Shown: positions 12,982-20,815 of the stretch, piece after piece
How positions within the stretch are numbered: position 1 is the first letter of the stretch
How the letters are laid out: each line of letters begins with the position of its first letter
DNA from: a virus
IMG/VR virus record: IMGVR_UViG_3300043436_005124
Location: 1-45,700 of that record
Direction: 5' to 3' (one strand)
Length of the DNA stretch: 45,700 nt
Translations under genes and position numbers: made by a program
Notes under the pieces: generated by a model
Told to the model about the DNA's origin: nothing
The model's input: the letters and a program-made list of their open reading frames with translations, nothing else
The model's database searches: none

Positions 12982-13071
12982 TTTAGGCCACACACTAGAT
13001 CACATTGGCCACACCTTAATCCATTAGATAATAGTAACCTAACCGGGGAATTAAATCTTCCCAGATCACAT
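12982..13071. repeat. Intergenic direct repeats GGCCACAC and AGATCACA
   Basis: GGCCACAC at 12987-12994 and 13007-13014 (20-base spacing) flank AGATCACA (12997-13004). A second AGATCACA is at 13063-13070, and a third occurs at 9511-9518. They sit beside converging genes; meaning unknown. Confidence 0.4.
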
Positions 13072-13099
13072 AAAAAAAGCCGGATTATCCGGCTTTTTT
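13072..13099. terminator. Bidirectional intrinsic terminator
   Basis: AAAAAAA-GCCGGAT-TATCCGGC-TTTTTT between the nuclease and the leftward reductase-like gene. Confidence 0.85.
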
Positions 13100-13115
13100 A
13101 GTTATTATTGTAAGA

Positions 13116-13853
13116 CTATTGTAGTCTGATCCAGTTTTTGAACTTCATGACTGATTCATATAGAGATTCGCTAAATTTAAACTTTTTTAGAAAATCCGGA
13201 AAGTCTCTTTTGTAACCAGCTAGGCTATCGTCAGTCTTATCGGTTGTCCATTGCCAGTTAAATGATAATACCGCAGGAGTCTTAAATCCAAAGAATTGAA
13301 GAACCTGCTTTTCTAAATCAACTGCGTCCTTTCCATTCCAGTTGTGGCCTACTGCAATTACACCAGCCTCTTTATCTTTTAATAGGTTAGATTCTCCCAA
13401 ACTTACATGTCGATTTTCTAACCAGGTTAATCGTTCAATTAATTGAGTGTATATTGCATTCAATTTGCCCCAACGAACTGACCCAAAGAATATAATAATA
13501 TCTGACTCAAGAATCGCATTTGCAACTTTATACATTTCGTCTGACTTATTATTAACTGAGGCCCAACACCTGATATGACCAGTTGGATTGTGTTTGTCAT
13601 TGTCTAGCTTGGAAGCCTTGACTCCGCAATGGTTACCTTTTTTAGTTGAAACGTTTCCCTCACATGAAAAGATTTTTAGCTTGGCAACGTTGATGATCTG
13701 ACAATTATCAAGCCTAGTAGCAAGTTCATCAGCTATCATGGATGACTTGGGTAAATCAGGCTCACCTTCCCATCTGGTTGAGGTAGTTAAAAAAACAATT
13801 TTTTTGTTTTTTTGTTTCTTTAGGTAAGAATATAACGATTTTAATTGATCCAT
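13116..13853 (-). CDS. Flavodoxin-like / NADPH-dependent FMN reductase family protein, 245 aa
   Basis: A flavodoxin-fold Rossmann protein: KKIVFLTTSTRWEGEPDLPK (first strand and phosphate-binding loop), SSMIADELATRLDNCQIINV, and later ESDIIIFFGSVRWGKLNAIY followed by TQLIERLTW, the strand plus loop that in this family contacts FMN, and EAGVIAVGHNWNGKDAVDLE. Likely cytoplasmic and FMN-dependent; substrate unknown. Several cysteines in the middle (FSCEGN, HCGVKAS, IRCWAS) are unusual for the family and could be redox-active. It lies head to tail behind the 14656 cargo gene. Confidence 0.7.
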   Translation of the reverse strand: MDQLKSLYSYLKKQKNKKIVFLTTSTRWEGEPDLPKSSMIADELATRLDNCQIINVAKLKIFSCEGNVSTKKGNHCGVKASKLDNDKHNPTGHIRCWASVNNKSDEMYKVANAILESDIIIFFGSVRWGKLNAIYTQLIERLTWLENRHVSLGESNLLKDKEAGVIAVGHNWNGKDAVDLEKQVLQFFGFKTPAVLSFNWQWTTDKTDDSLAGYKRDFPDFLKKFKFSESLYESVMKFKNWIRLQ

Positions 13854-13867
13854 TGACTGTATAGAAA

Positions 13868-14656
13868 CTACACGGTTTTAGTAGTTGCAGGTTTTTTCTG
13901 TTGTAATTGAGCGAGCTGCTGGTTAGTTTTCTGAGTGGTTTGAGCAATCGCATTAATTGCAGTACTTATACCCGAACCTTCAGCATAGGTTTTGGCAACC
14001 TGTTTTACTGCAAGCTCGCCAGCTTCTCCGCCAACCGCATTTGCTCCAACTGAGGTCGGATTTAATTTAGCCAATAACGATAAAAATTGGTTAATTGAGC
14101 CAGGAACCTTAACCGTTAAGAAGTTAAAAACTTTATCCGCGCCGGCTTTAAATGAACCGAATTTTTCAATCAACCAACTGCCTAATGTAGAATTCTTAAG
14201 CTTCGCAAGTTGGCTTCCTACCCACTTTGCAACATCCGTAATCAGGGTTAAGATTTTCTTTGCATGACTTGCTGCGCCCGCAGCAGATTTCTTCGCAAGG
14301 CTAATCATTGCTGGGTTAGCGCCCTTTTTAAAAGCATCAGTTATTGCCTTGATTTCTAATTTAAAAGAAGCCGCAGCTGCTTGAAATGCTCCAATTGCAA
14401 CGACTGACCCTAATGTAACAACTCCCTGTAAATTAAGGGACAGTTTTTCAATAGGACTCTGAGTTAACTCAGACTGAATCCAATAGCTTATTGAGTGAAT
14501 TAAGTCAAGTATTGCTCCCGAACCAGGTACAACTGAATCAGCGACTGCACTAACAACATCAGCCGTTAAATGAGCCCAATCCCCAAGGTCCCAATCTTCG
14601 TTGAGTTGTTGCTCGCGTTGCGCGACCCAGTCATTGTATTCTAATAAGTACTGCAC
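13868..14656 (-). CDS. Predicted prohead-targeted helical protein, 262 aa
   Basis: N-terminus MQYLLEYNDWVAQREQQLNE followed by DWD is a long form of the leader, with likely cleavage after QLNE (residue 20). The body is almost wholly helical and alanine-rich, with hydrophobic stretches (VVTLGSVVAIGAFQAAAASF; AVADSVVPGSGAILDLIHSI). Its layout resembles the N-terminal half of the 805-aa cargo protein at 38075-40492 (VIGIVPFTWAGFPIDIVANV). Such helices could insert into membranes on delivery. It follows the acidic cargo gene by 16 bases. Confidence 0.65.
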   Translation of the reverse strand: MQYLLEYNDWVAQREQQLNEDWDLGDWAHLTADVVSAVADSVVPGSGAILDLIHSISYWIQSELTQSPIEKLSLNLQGVVTLGSVVAIGAFQAAAASFKLEIKAITDAFKKGANPAMISLAKKSAAGAASHAKKILTLITDVAKWVGSQLAKLKNSTLGSWLIEKFGSFKAGADKVFNFLTVKVPGSINQFLSLLAKLNPTSVGANAVGGEAGELAVKQVAKTYAEGSGISTAINAIAQTTQKTNQQLAQLQQKKPATTKTV

Positions 14657-14672
14657 GGTAGGTAAGTAAGTT

Positions 14673-15119
14673 TTAAGGCTCTTCGTCTAAATCATCGTCA
14701 TCACTAATTCCCAATGCCATTGAATTGAAAGAATCCCATGCTTTGATCGCATCCTTCATTGTCTTGTTAAGCTCAATCAATTCAGTTTTTAGAGTTTCAA
14801 CCTTAGTCTTATCAGCTTCTTCAGTTGGATTCTTACGAGTTTCATCTGGGATTTCCAAGAATTCTTCTTGTTTTGCTTTGAAAGCTTTGATTGCATCTCT
14901 GCGAGCAGTGTCTAGTGTACGATACTGTTCAATTTCAGATTCAGCTGAATCAATTGTCATTTCGCCAGAGTCAGCTCCTGCATCGGCAGTTGCGTCTATT
15001 GCTGGAGTTTCTTCAGTTGGCATTTCTGGCGTTGTTGTATCCGGAGTTTCAGCTGGAGCTTCTGCACCTGCTTCCATCTTTTCAGATTCTTCAAGCCATT
15101 GTTGATACTTATGGATCAT
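14673..15119 (-). CDS. Predicted prohead-targeted acidic protein, 148 aa
   Basis: Leader MIHKYQQWLEE followed by SEKMEAG, cleavage expected after residue 10 or 11. It is followed by a Pro/Thr/Glu/Ala-rich disordered stretch (residues about 20-60) and a helical coiled-coil C-terminus ending DDDDLDEEP. Very acidic, as is common for internal scaffold-like proteins. Its late-promoter motif (15145-15138) lies back to back with that of the rightward protease gene. Confidence 0.7.
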   Translation of the reverse strand: MIHKYQQWLEESEKMEAGAEAPAETPDTTTPEMPTEETPAIDATADAGADSGEMTIDSAESEIEQYRTLDTARRDAIKAFKAKQEEFLEIPDETRKNPTEEADKTKVETLKTELIELNKTMKDAIKAWDSFNSMALGISDDDDLDEEP

Positions 15120-15137
15120 TATCTTTTTGTTTTTTTG

Positions 15138-15145
15138 TTATTTAT
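15138..15145 (-). promoter_or_regulatory. Late-promoter motif GATAAATAAC (leftward)
   Basis: ATAAATAA read leftward, 26 bases before the ATG of the acidic cargo gene; forms a divergent pair with the motif at 15157. Confidence 0.6.
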
Positions 15146-15156
15146 CTGATTCCTGA

Positions 15157-15164
15157 ATAAATAA
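15157..15164 (+). promoter_or_regulatory. Late-promoter motif GAATAAATAAAC (rightward)
   Basis: Starts 13 bases before the ATG of the metalloprotease gene, the same distance as at 12306. Confidence 0.6.
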
Positions 15165-15169
15165 ACTAG

Positions 15170-15985
15170 ATGAAGACTCTACTTAAATTTAATGATTGGC
15201 TACTTGAAAATGCAGCTCAGCCCAGACCCCTAAAGAAAGTTGGTGACCTGGGAATTAACCGTAAATTCGGTAGAAACCCTCATACCGGAGACAAGTACGA
15301 AACCGAGCTATTTCCAATGTTTAGAAGGCTAAAACCTAGAATTGAAGCCTTGCCAAAAAAGCCGACCCTTGAAGAGTTTTTTGCAATGCTGCAAAACTCA
15401 GATAATCAATTCTACTCAATGGTACAAGCTGATACCTTGGCCCAGCCGGACGTTCGGGAACTTTGGAGAGATCTAACAGGTCGCCGTGCTTCAAAAATGA
15501 AAAAGTATAATTTGACTGAGAGCTCGGATGAAACTTCCGGAGAGCCTAGCGCCGTTTGGCGAAGTGAAATTGATCCAAGTTGGACGATCTTGGTGCTCTG
15601 GCCAGAAGATGAACTTTATGGAAATGTTGCCAAGATATTTGACCAGTTGGGAACAGCCTTTGCTGACCTAAGCTCAAAAACAGTATTCATAGACGGAGTT
15701 CAGGTTGAGTCTCAAAACCTAACACAGGATCATCTTCTTGCAATTGAGGCTCATGAGATTTCTCATTCATTATTAAATCACCATGGGTCTAATCGTCTTG
15801 CGAAATACGATGAAAGACAGGAAAGAGAAGCTGATTGGCTCGCAATCCGAATATTAGATCAATTGGGATTTGGAAAGGCATCCACTCTTTTAGAAGAACG
15901 ATATCAAAACTACTATGACGAATCATCGTCAGAACTTGAGAACACCGACGAACTTGAGAGATCACTCGAAGAGTACGTCAAATAA
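15170..15985 (+). CDS. Predicted prohead-targeted zinc metalloprotease, 271 aa
   Basis: Leader MKTLLKFNDWLLE followed by NAAQ (cleavage expected after residue 13). The body carries HEISH at residues 195-199 (AIEAHEISHSLLNHHG) and a downstream Glu in READWLAIRI (EAD at 220-222), the zinc-binding arrangement of HExxH...E peptidases such as ImmA/IrrE- or M48-like enzymes. The combination suggests a protease that is carried in the capsid and acts in the host after delivery, or on virion proteins. Substrate unknown. The family assignment is at superfamily level only. Confidence 0.78.
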   Translation: MKTLLKFNDWLLENAAQPRPLKKVGDLGINRKFGRNPHTGDKYETELFPMFRRLKPRIEALPKKPTLEEFFAMLQNSDNQFYSMVQADTLAQPDVRELWRDLTGRRASKMKKYNLTESSDETSGEPSAVWRSEIDPSWTILVLWPEDELYGNVAKIFDQLGTAFADLSSKTVFIDGVQVESQNLTQDHLLAIEAHEISHSLLNHHGSNRLAKYDERQEREADWLAIRILDQLGFGKASTLLEERYQNYYDESSSELENTDELERSLEEYVK

Positions 15986-15994
15986 AAAAACTAG

Positions 15995-16309
15995 ATGGCT
16001 ATGACAATTCCTAAAATCGGAGACCTTAAGAAATTCTCCTTTGGTGAAATGACCTCTAATGATAATGGTAAAACCTCTGCGACTTCAACGTCTGGAGTTT
16101 ACATCATTTTCATAGGCGGTCTTTGCTTCTTTCTAGGCTGCATCGACAAGATGTTTCTAGATAAGTCGATTGACATCATCAATCAATCTGTGATGTTCAC
16201 AACGATTGGTGCTGCACTACTTGGAGTTAAGAATGTGATTAACGGCAAACAACCTAAAGCTGAAAAGGCTGAGGCTGTTAAACCTGAAGCAGAACAGCTT
16301 AATTCTTAA
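15995..16309 (+). CDS. Small membrane protein with two predicted spans, 104 aa
   Basis: MAMTIPKIGDLKKFSFGEMT is soluble. It is followed by two hydrophobic helices (GVYIIFIGGLCFFLGCID and SVMFTTIGAALLGVKNVI) and a charged Lys/Glu/Ala tail. The topology would suit a virion membrane-interacting protein or a class II holin; there is no sequence match I can name. It follows the metalloprotease by 9 bases and is co-transcribed. Confidence 0.65.
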   Translation: MAMTIPKIGDLKKFSFGEMTSNDNGKTSATSTSGVYIIFIGGLCFFLGCIDKMFLDKSIDIINQSVMFTTIGAALLGVKNVINGKQPKAEKAEAVKPEAEQLNS

Positions 16310-16327
16310 TTGAATTTCTTGTGAAAG

Positions 16328-16355
16328 AAAAAACCGCCACTTGGGCGGTTTTTTT
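16328..16355. terminator. Bidirectional intrinsic terminator
   Basis: AAAAAACCGCC-ACTTG-GGCGGTTTTTTT; it overlaps the stop codon of the leftward NlpC/P60 gene. Confidence 0.85.
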
Positions 16356-16794
16356 ATTTGGTAAATCTACCGATTGAGTAAATTCTGCGCTTAACGTCTC
16401 CCGATAGCTCCTGAACTATTACTCCCATCTTTCGGTTTGCTGCATGCACGAATTTCCCATTTCCAAGATAGAATGCAACGTGCCAGCCCGATGGGCTTTG
16501 TCGACTTAGAAAAAAGAGTAGATCTCCTATTTGTAAATCACAAGAGTCAACCTTAACTGCGGCTTTGTATTGTGACTTGGCTGTTCTTGGGATAAGTATT
16601 CCCAAATCCATCCAAATTCTTTGAGTGAACGCTGAACAGTCAATTCCAGCTTTAGTAGTTCCACCATATCGATAAGGTTTACCTATCCACAGTTTAATTA
16701 ATGAATCAACCTTCTGATCAGCGATTTTTGCTTGGCTCAGGCCCATTACCGTGAACATGCTGAACAATATGATTGTTAAAAATAGTATTTTCAT
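16354..16794 (-). CDS. Secreted NlpC/P60 cell-wall endopeptidase, 146 aa
   Basis: Signal peptide MKILFLTIILFSMFTVMGLS. The catalytic domain carries the Cys in GIDCSAFTQRIW (about residue 51) with the preceding KPYRYGGTTKAG, the catalytic His in GWHVAFYLGNGKFVHAANR, and the typical PRTAKSQYKAA loop. These enzymes cut D-gamma-Glu-to-diamino-acid bonds in peptidoglycan stem peptides. Export to the periplasm suggests a role in lysis or in wall remodelling during infection. Length is that of a single minimal domain. Confidence 0.9.
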   Translation of the reverse strand: MKILFLTIILFSMFTVMGLSQAKIADQKVDSLIKLWIGKPYRYGGTTKAGIDCSAFTQRIWMDLGILIPRTAKSQYKAAVKVDSCDLQIGDLLFFLSRQSPSGWHVAFYLGNGKFVHAANRKMGVIVQELSGDVKRRIYSIGRFTK

Positions 16795-16807
16795 AATGTG
16801 TAATTTT

Positions 16808-17005
16808 TTAATGGCCAGTAATCGATTGATAGTATTCCCAGAGGTCTTGGCACTTTTCGTATTCCTCTTTACTTTCTAGATATTTTATTATGTCCAGGAT
16901 TTCATTCCAGTAAACTGAGGTGATTCCCTTTTTATTGACGTCGTTATATTTCTTGATCCATTCTCTTTCTTGCCCGTTTTCTCTTTCTAGTAATGAGTGT
17001 GTCAT
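16808..17005 (-). CDS. Small helical protein, 65 aa
   Basis: MTHSLLERENGQEREWIKKY, then EILDIIKYLESKEEYEKCQD. The C-terminal helix pair resembles part of the early 87-aa protein at 1490-1753. It overlaps the end of the deacetylase-like gene by 62 bases in another frame, so it is probably translated from the same transcript. Function unknown. Confidence 0.55.
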   Translation of the reverse strand: MTHSLLERENGQEREWIKKYNDVNKKGITSVYWNEILDIIKYLESKEEYEKCQDLWEYYQSITGH

Positions 17006-17963
17006 TGTAGTATCCCATTTTTAGGCGAGGCTTTACCTCTATAGTATATTTAACGTCCAAGTCCAATAACTTGGTAAAGCACTCAACGAAATCGGCAGTA
17101 TGTAAACTTAAGACTGACGTATAATCATCATCTCGATATCCACCGAATAGAGCGCACGAAACTGATAAAGGTCTGCCTAATATTCCATCCATCTCTTTCA
17201 CCCAACTCCAAAAAAGAGTTGAGCAAGCTACCCAATAGTCAGTTTCACATTGGCTTCCTAAGTTATCGTCAGCATGCGAATCCGCTCCATGGCACCAAAC
17301 TACATATTGGATTTTATCAGCAATGATTGCATGCTTTAGTCTCTCTAACCATTTAGCTAAATCTGCCAAGTAGTCTGAATCGATGCCGATTGGATTAATA
17401 TTAAAGTCTTGAGGAACTGCTAAGTTTAAGTCTTTGCAAAAGAGTCGACTGTCTTCAATTGAATTGCCGAAATGGCCGTCTAGATCAAGATAGGCTCCTC
17501 TTGCTCCAAATTCCTTATAAATCTTTAATGATGCAATCACCTGGCCACTAAATGTACAAAATCCGCTTCCGCCGCTTGGTCGTGCATGGTGAAATCCGCT
17601 AGTTGGACTAAAGCTAACTTCCGCAGGATTCACTATTGAATTTCTTATCGCTGCATGTAATGACGCATTCGTATATCGGACTGAATCCGCGAATTGTTTT
17701 GACCATGCCAGCCCGTTTGAACTACATCGACCGGTTCCTTTGAAGAATTCATCGATATAGCTAGCCTCATGAGCTAATTTAAAATCCTTTTTAGAATAGG
17801 GCACAAAGTCATTAGTCACTGAAAAATGCTTATATAAACCCTTTTGCTCAAAATACTCCAATAGCAATTTAGGCTTTAGCGGAGACTTACTGTAATTCGA
17901 GTAAGAGTCCTGGGCTAAAACCTGACAATCGTCATAGAAAGTTTTTATTTTTCGGGTTCTCAT
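16944..17963 (-). CDS. Histone-deacetylase-superfamily amidohydrolase, 339 aa
   Basis: Start at MRTRKIKTFYDDCQ, since a longer frame would cross a terminator. The arginase/deacetylase fold of class I/II HDAC, AcuC and acetylpolyamine amidohydrolase is evident. The His dyad is in SGFHHARPSGGSGFCTF (H125, H126). The zinc ligands are in YLDLDGHFGNS (D162, H164) and HGADSHADDNLG (D228). The catalytic Tyr is in LFGGYRDDDY (Y276). All key residues are kept, so it should be active. Possible substrates are acetyl-lysine on host or phage proteins and acetylated polyamines; the sequence does not decide. HDAC homologues are rare in phages. Confidence 0.9.
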   Translation of the reverse strand: MRTRKIKTFYDDCQVLAQDSYSNYSKSPLKPKLLLEYFEQKGLYKHFSVTNDFVPYSKKDFKLAHEASYIDEFFKGTGRCSSNGLAWSKQFADSVRYTNASLHAAIRNSIVNPAEVSFSPTSGFHHARPSGGSGFCTFSGQVIASLKIYKEFGARGAYLDLDGHFGNSIEDSRLFCKDLNLAVPQDFNINPIGIDSDYLADLAKWLERLKHAIIADKIQYVVWCHGADSHADDNLGSQCETDYWVACSTLFWSWVKEMDGILGRPLSVSCALFGGYRDDDYTSVLSLHTADFVECFTKLLDLDVKYTIEVKPRLKMGYYNDTLITRKRKRARKRMDQEI

Positions 17964-17965
17964 AG

Positions 17966-17977
17966 TATTATTATACC
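17966..17977 (-). promoter_or_regulatory. GTATAATA-type promoter candidate
   Basis: Leftward GGTATAATAATACT directly abuts the ATG of the deacetylase gene (TATAATA ends 5 bases away), implying a leaderless mRNA if it is a -10 box. Confidence 0.45.
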
Positions 17978-18006
17978 AAAAAGGAGCTAGCGATGTCGCT
18001 AGCTCC
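17978..18006 (-). terminator. Intrinsic terminator with 11-bp perfect stem
   Basis: Leftward GGAGCTAGCGA-CA-TCGCTAGCTCC followed by TTTTT; separates the 18056-18775 gene from the deacetylase. Confidence 0.8.
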
Positions 18007-18040
18007 AATTGACAATCAAAAGTGTAATATTTAGTAGTAA

Positions 18041-18053
18041 TGATATTATACTC
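18041..18053 (-). promoter_or_regulatory. GTATAATA-type motif after the 18056 gene
   Basis: Leftward GAGTATAATATCA just 3' of the stop codon and upstream of the terminator hairpin; similar to the motif at 42811-42830. Confidence 0.35.
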
Positions 18054-18055
18054 AA

Positions 18056-18775
18056 CTAGTCGAGTGATTTGCCGTTCTTAAAGAATTTGTCTAAATTTTC
18101 CATGTGCTTAAATAATTCGTCAGCGGTCAATGGTGGAAGATTTGAGAGTTCAGATAACTGAACAATTCGATTCGCGAATGCGTACATGACCAATTCGCCA
18201 AAAAGTCCGCGAATAAAATCAAACAGGCTCCATCCAGTTATTCCGCTAAACTCAGTATCATCAGGGTCTTCTGCTCTATACAGTTCCAATAGATCGTCGA
18301 CTACTAATTCTGAATCAAGTAGCTGTTTAATATTAGTATCCAATACTGAATGAAATGTATCATTCTCTCCATCTGGGTCAAGTTCGTCCATGTCTAATGC
18401 CATTAAAGTTGGGTAAATATCAACGGATTCTTCATCGCCGTCAATTGGTTTTATTTCACCTACCCAAACCAAACATATAGCATCAACCTTCACTTTGGAT
18501 TTTTCAACCTTAGCTGAGTTTAATAACTTTACCAACTCATCGAATGGAAGACCTCGCAGGTAGTTGATGAATATAAAATTAAGTTGCTCAGTATACGGCT
18601 CAAGCAGTTTAATAACGTCTCGAATCGTGACCTTTTGCTCAACGAATACTTCATAAGGCAAGTACCAGGAAATAGGTAAATCAGACTCATTGATATTTCG
18701 GTCAATCCACTTTTCGCCAGAGTCGTCCCAAAACGAGATTAGAATTGATTTCTTGTTGAATGTTATCTTTTGCAT
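18056..18775 (-). CDS. Hypothetical acidic protein, 239 aa
   Basis: Begins MQKITFNKKSILISFWDDSG. Alpha/beta protein with a strand-rich first half (VDAICLVWVGEIKPIDGDEE) and a very acidic middle (LDMDELDPDGEND). The C-terminal helical part contains SLFDFIRGLFGELVMYAFAN. No signal peptide, no leader of the capsid-targeting kind, and no family that I recognise. Confidence 0.65.
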   Translation of the reverse strand: MQKITFNKKSILISFWDDSGEKWIDRNINESDLPISWYLPYEVFVEQKVTIRDVIKLLEPYTEQLNFIFINYLRGLPFDELVKLLNSAKVEKSKVKVDAICLVWVGEIKPIDGDEESVDIYPTLMALDMDELDPDGENDTFHSVLDTNIKQLLDSELVVDDLLELYRAEDPDDTEFSGITGWSLFDFIRGLFGELVMYAFANRIVQLSELSNLPPLTADELFKHMENLDKFFKNGKSLD

Positions 18776-18814
18776 ACTGAATCTTGTACTATGGAACGGT
18801 CAGCGGTTCCGGAA

Positions 18815-18822
18815 ATAAATAA
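18815..18822 (+). promoter_or_regulatory. Late-promoter motif (A)ATAAATAAC
   Basis: 30 bases before the ATG of the 656-aa cargo gene. Confidence 0.6.
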
Positions 18823-18844
18823 CTCAAAGTAATTTTTTATATTC

Positions 18845-20815
18845 ATGATAAATTCATTTATTGACATGGTCAACGAGTCCAATCTAAACAAAGACGGTCT
18901 AGTTGACGAAATGGGAGTTAAAAGACCTGAAAGACTTTCAGGTAGTGAAATGGGAGGAATTCGTCAACAGACCATTAGACGAAGAGAACAGATGGCAAAT
19001 CGCCCACCTACTAGATCATTCACTCAGGTTGCAGCAGAGTTGGAACAAGCTTTGAAGAATATTCCTAGAACTCAAATAACAATGGAAAGACCTTCGAACA
19101 CTAGAGATTATTATCCTAGATTTCCGCAAGCAATCGTCGATTTAATGACTGAATTGAAGGGGATAAATGAAGATCAATTTACTCGTAATTTTGGTTACTG
19201 GAGAGACGTTTATCCAAGCCGTAGTAGCGCAATTCGTTTTAAAACAGATCCACCGTCGTCTTCTCAAAGAAGTCACTTTCCAGATGATGGAATTCCGATT
19301 GGTCTTAGGGGAGCAGGTCTTGGTTATAAACTATATCGCACTCTATTAAAATATGCAGGCTACATATCATCAAACCGATCAGGTACAAACGAAAAGGATA
19401 GAGCTTGGGGATCGATGTTAGACTACAAAGAAAACCCGGACGGATCTCCTTCAGAAGATGATTGTCATGCAATAATCGGACCTTCAAACTGGATGGCCAT
19501 CGATAAAACAACATTATCCAACAGAGAAAAAGTTGATGTTGCACAGAGATTTATAACTGACACAATCGGATTAAACAATACAAAGAGCGATCGTTTTGAC
19601 ATGGACGACGAACTTCTTGCAATAATGCCAGATACGTTCTTAACTCAGCTTCACCCAAGTTATCTTGACGAACTTGTAAATCAGGACAGAATATCCTCTG
19701 AACGAAAGAATCAAATAGTTGCGGCTAGAACTGAAGCCCAGCGCCTTGAAAGAGAGAGAGCTGAACGCGAAGAAGTTGAACGTCGTGAGCGCCGTTCAAG
19801 AGAAGAGGCTGAGACTCGTCAACGCCTTGCTGCTAGACTTACCCAGTACGGTGCAGATCCTGATGCTGAGTGGAATATCGGAGACTTCATCGTCGTTAAA
19901 CAATACTTATACGACTCAGGTTACTCAGGTCTACCAATTCGTAGAGTAGTTGCACAAGACGGTCGTAGTTATGTTGCGGTTAAAATAGCAGATGCGATTA
20001 GAATTGACGCTGGTGAAATCTCTCCAAATCAATCGAATGATGCTCGCACTACTTCTGATAAAACATCATGGGTTAAAGTCAATTTAGAAAGTATCCCTGA
20101 CCTTGATGCAGTTAACTTAACTTCGCCCGAAAAAAGATACGTCCAGTCTCTGTTGGACCCAGAAGAACTTGAAAGACGTAGAGAAGCTGAAAGAGCCGCT
20201 GAAAGACAGCGAGTTGAAAGAGAACGTCAAGAGAATACTGAGAGAGCTGCATCAAAAGACACTTTCGGTATTTTACCAACAAGCGGTCGCGATTTGAAAC
20301 AATTGACAATTAATCGACCTTCATTACAATCAATAGATCTATTAAAGAAAGCCAGAACCGGTGATTTTGTTAAGTTCATACTGTTAGCTCCATCTCAAAG
20401 AGACCAACTTAGAGGTTATGCCGGAATTCCAGTATTTGCAGCATTCGAAAGAAGCGGTAGATCAGTTAGACCAATTGAGAATCCTGAAGAGTTAATTTCG
20501 AATCCACGAAACATTGTGATAATTAACTTGGTAACCGGCAAAGCAATTCAACCTCCATTCACAGGTCTTGGCCTAACCGCGTACCGTCTTGAACCGGTTA
20601 CTGAAGATGATAAGCTTAGAGCACGAGGCGGAGATCACTATTACATTGCAAATCATCAGAATAATTGGGGAATCCTAGCTAAATGTGATTACACAACCAG
20701 AAATACTGCGAATCAACCATTCATTTACATGAATACATTCGGTGGAGGAGAGAGACCGACTGCTGTTCGTCTTGACCTATTGAGAAAGCTGGTTGGTGAA
20801 CCTATTGAATTATAA
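18845..20815 (+). CDS. Predicted prohead-targeted protein with possible GNAT-like domain, 656 aa
   Basis: Leader MINSFIDMVNE followed by SNLN (cleavage expected after residue 11). Residues about 90-200 contain GLRGAGLGYKLYRTLLKYAG. R155-G-A-G-L-G160 fits the R/Q-x-x-G-x-G/A acetyl-CoA loop of GNAT acetyltransferases and is followed by the expected helix; the rest of the fold cannot be verified by eye. Two highly charged Arg/Glu coiled coils lie near residues 290-330 and 435-470 (RLERERAEREEVERRERRSR). Beta-rich segments, some SH3-like (IGDFIVVKQYLYDSGYSGLP; TGDFVKFILLAPSQRDQLRG), follow each coil. A modifying enzyme in the payload would parallel T4 Alt, but this is inference. Confidence 0.68.
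   Translation: MINSFIDMVNESNLNKDGLVDEMGVKRPERLSGSEMGGIRQQTIRRREQMANRPPTRSFTQVAAELEQALKNIPRTQITMERPSNTRDYYPRFPQAIVDLMTELKGINEDQFTRNFGYWRDVYPSRSSAIRFKTDPPSSSQRSHFPDDGIPIGLRGAGLGYKLYRTLLKYAGYISSNRSGTNEKDRAWGSMLDYKENPDGSPSEDDCHAIIGPSNWMAIDKTTLSNREKVDVAQRFITDTIGLNNTKSDRFDMDDELLAIMPDTFLTQLHPSYLDELVNQDRISSERKNQIVAARTEAQRLERERAEREEVERRERRSREEAETRQRLAARLTQYGADPDAEWNIGDFIVVKQYLYDSGYSGLPIRRVVAQDGRSYVAVKIADAIRIDAGEISPNQSNDARTTSDKTSWVKVNLESIPDLDAVNLTSPEKRYVQSLLDPEELERRREAERAAERQRVERERQENTERAASKDTFGILPTSGRDLKQLTINRPSLQSIDLLKKARTGDFVKFILLAPSQRDQLRGYAGIPVFAAFERSGRSVRPIENPEELISNPRNIVIINLVTGKAIQPPFTGLGLTAYRLEPVTEDDKLRARGGDHYYIANHQNNWGILAKCDYTTRNTANQPFIYMNTFGGGERPTAVRLDLLRKLVGEPIEL

Noticed and set aside
18845-20815. 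Tape-measure or tail fibre identity for the 656-aa protein
   Set aside because: Coiled coils are short and the N-terminus is a capsid-targeting leader, which tail proteins would not need.
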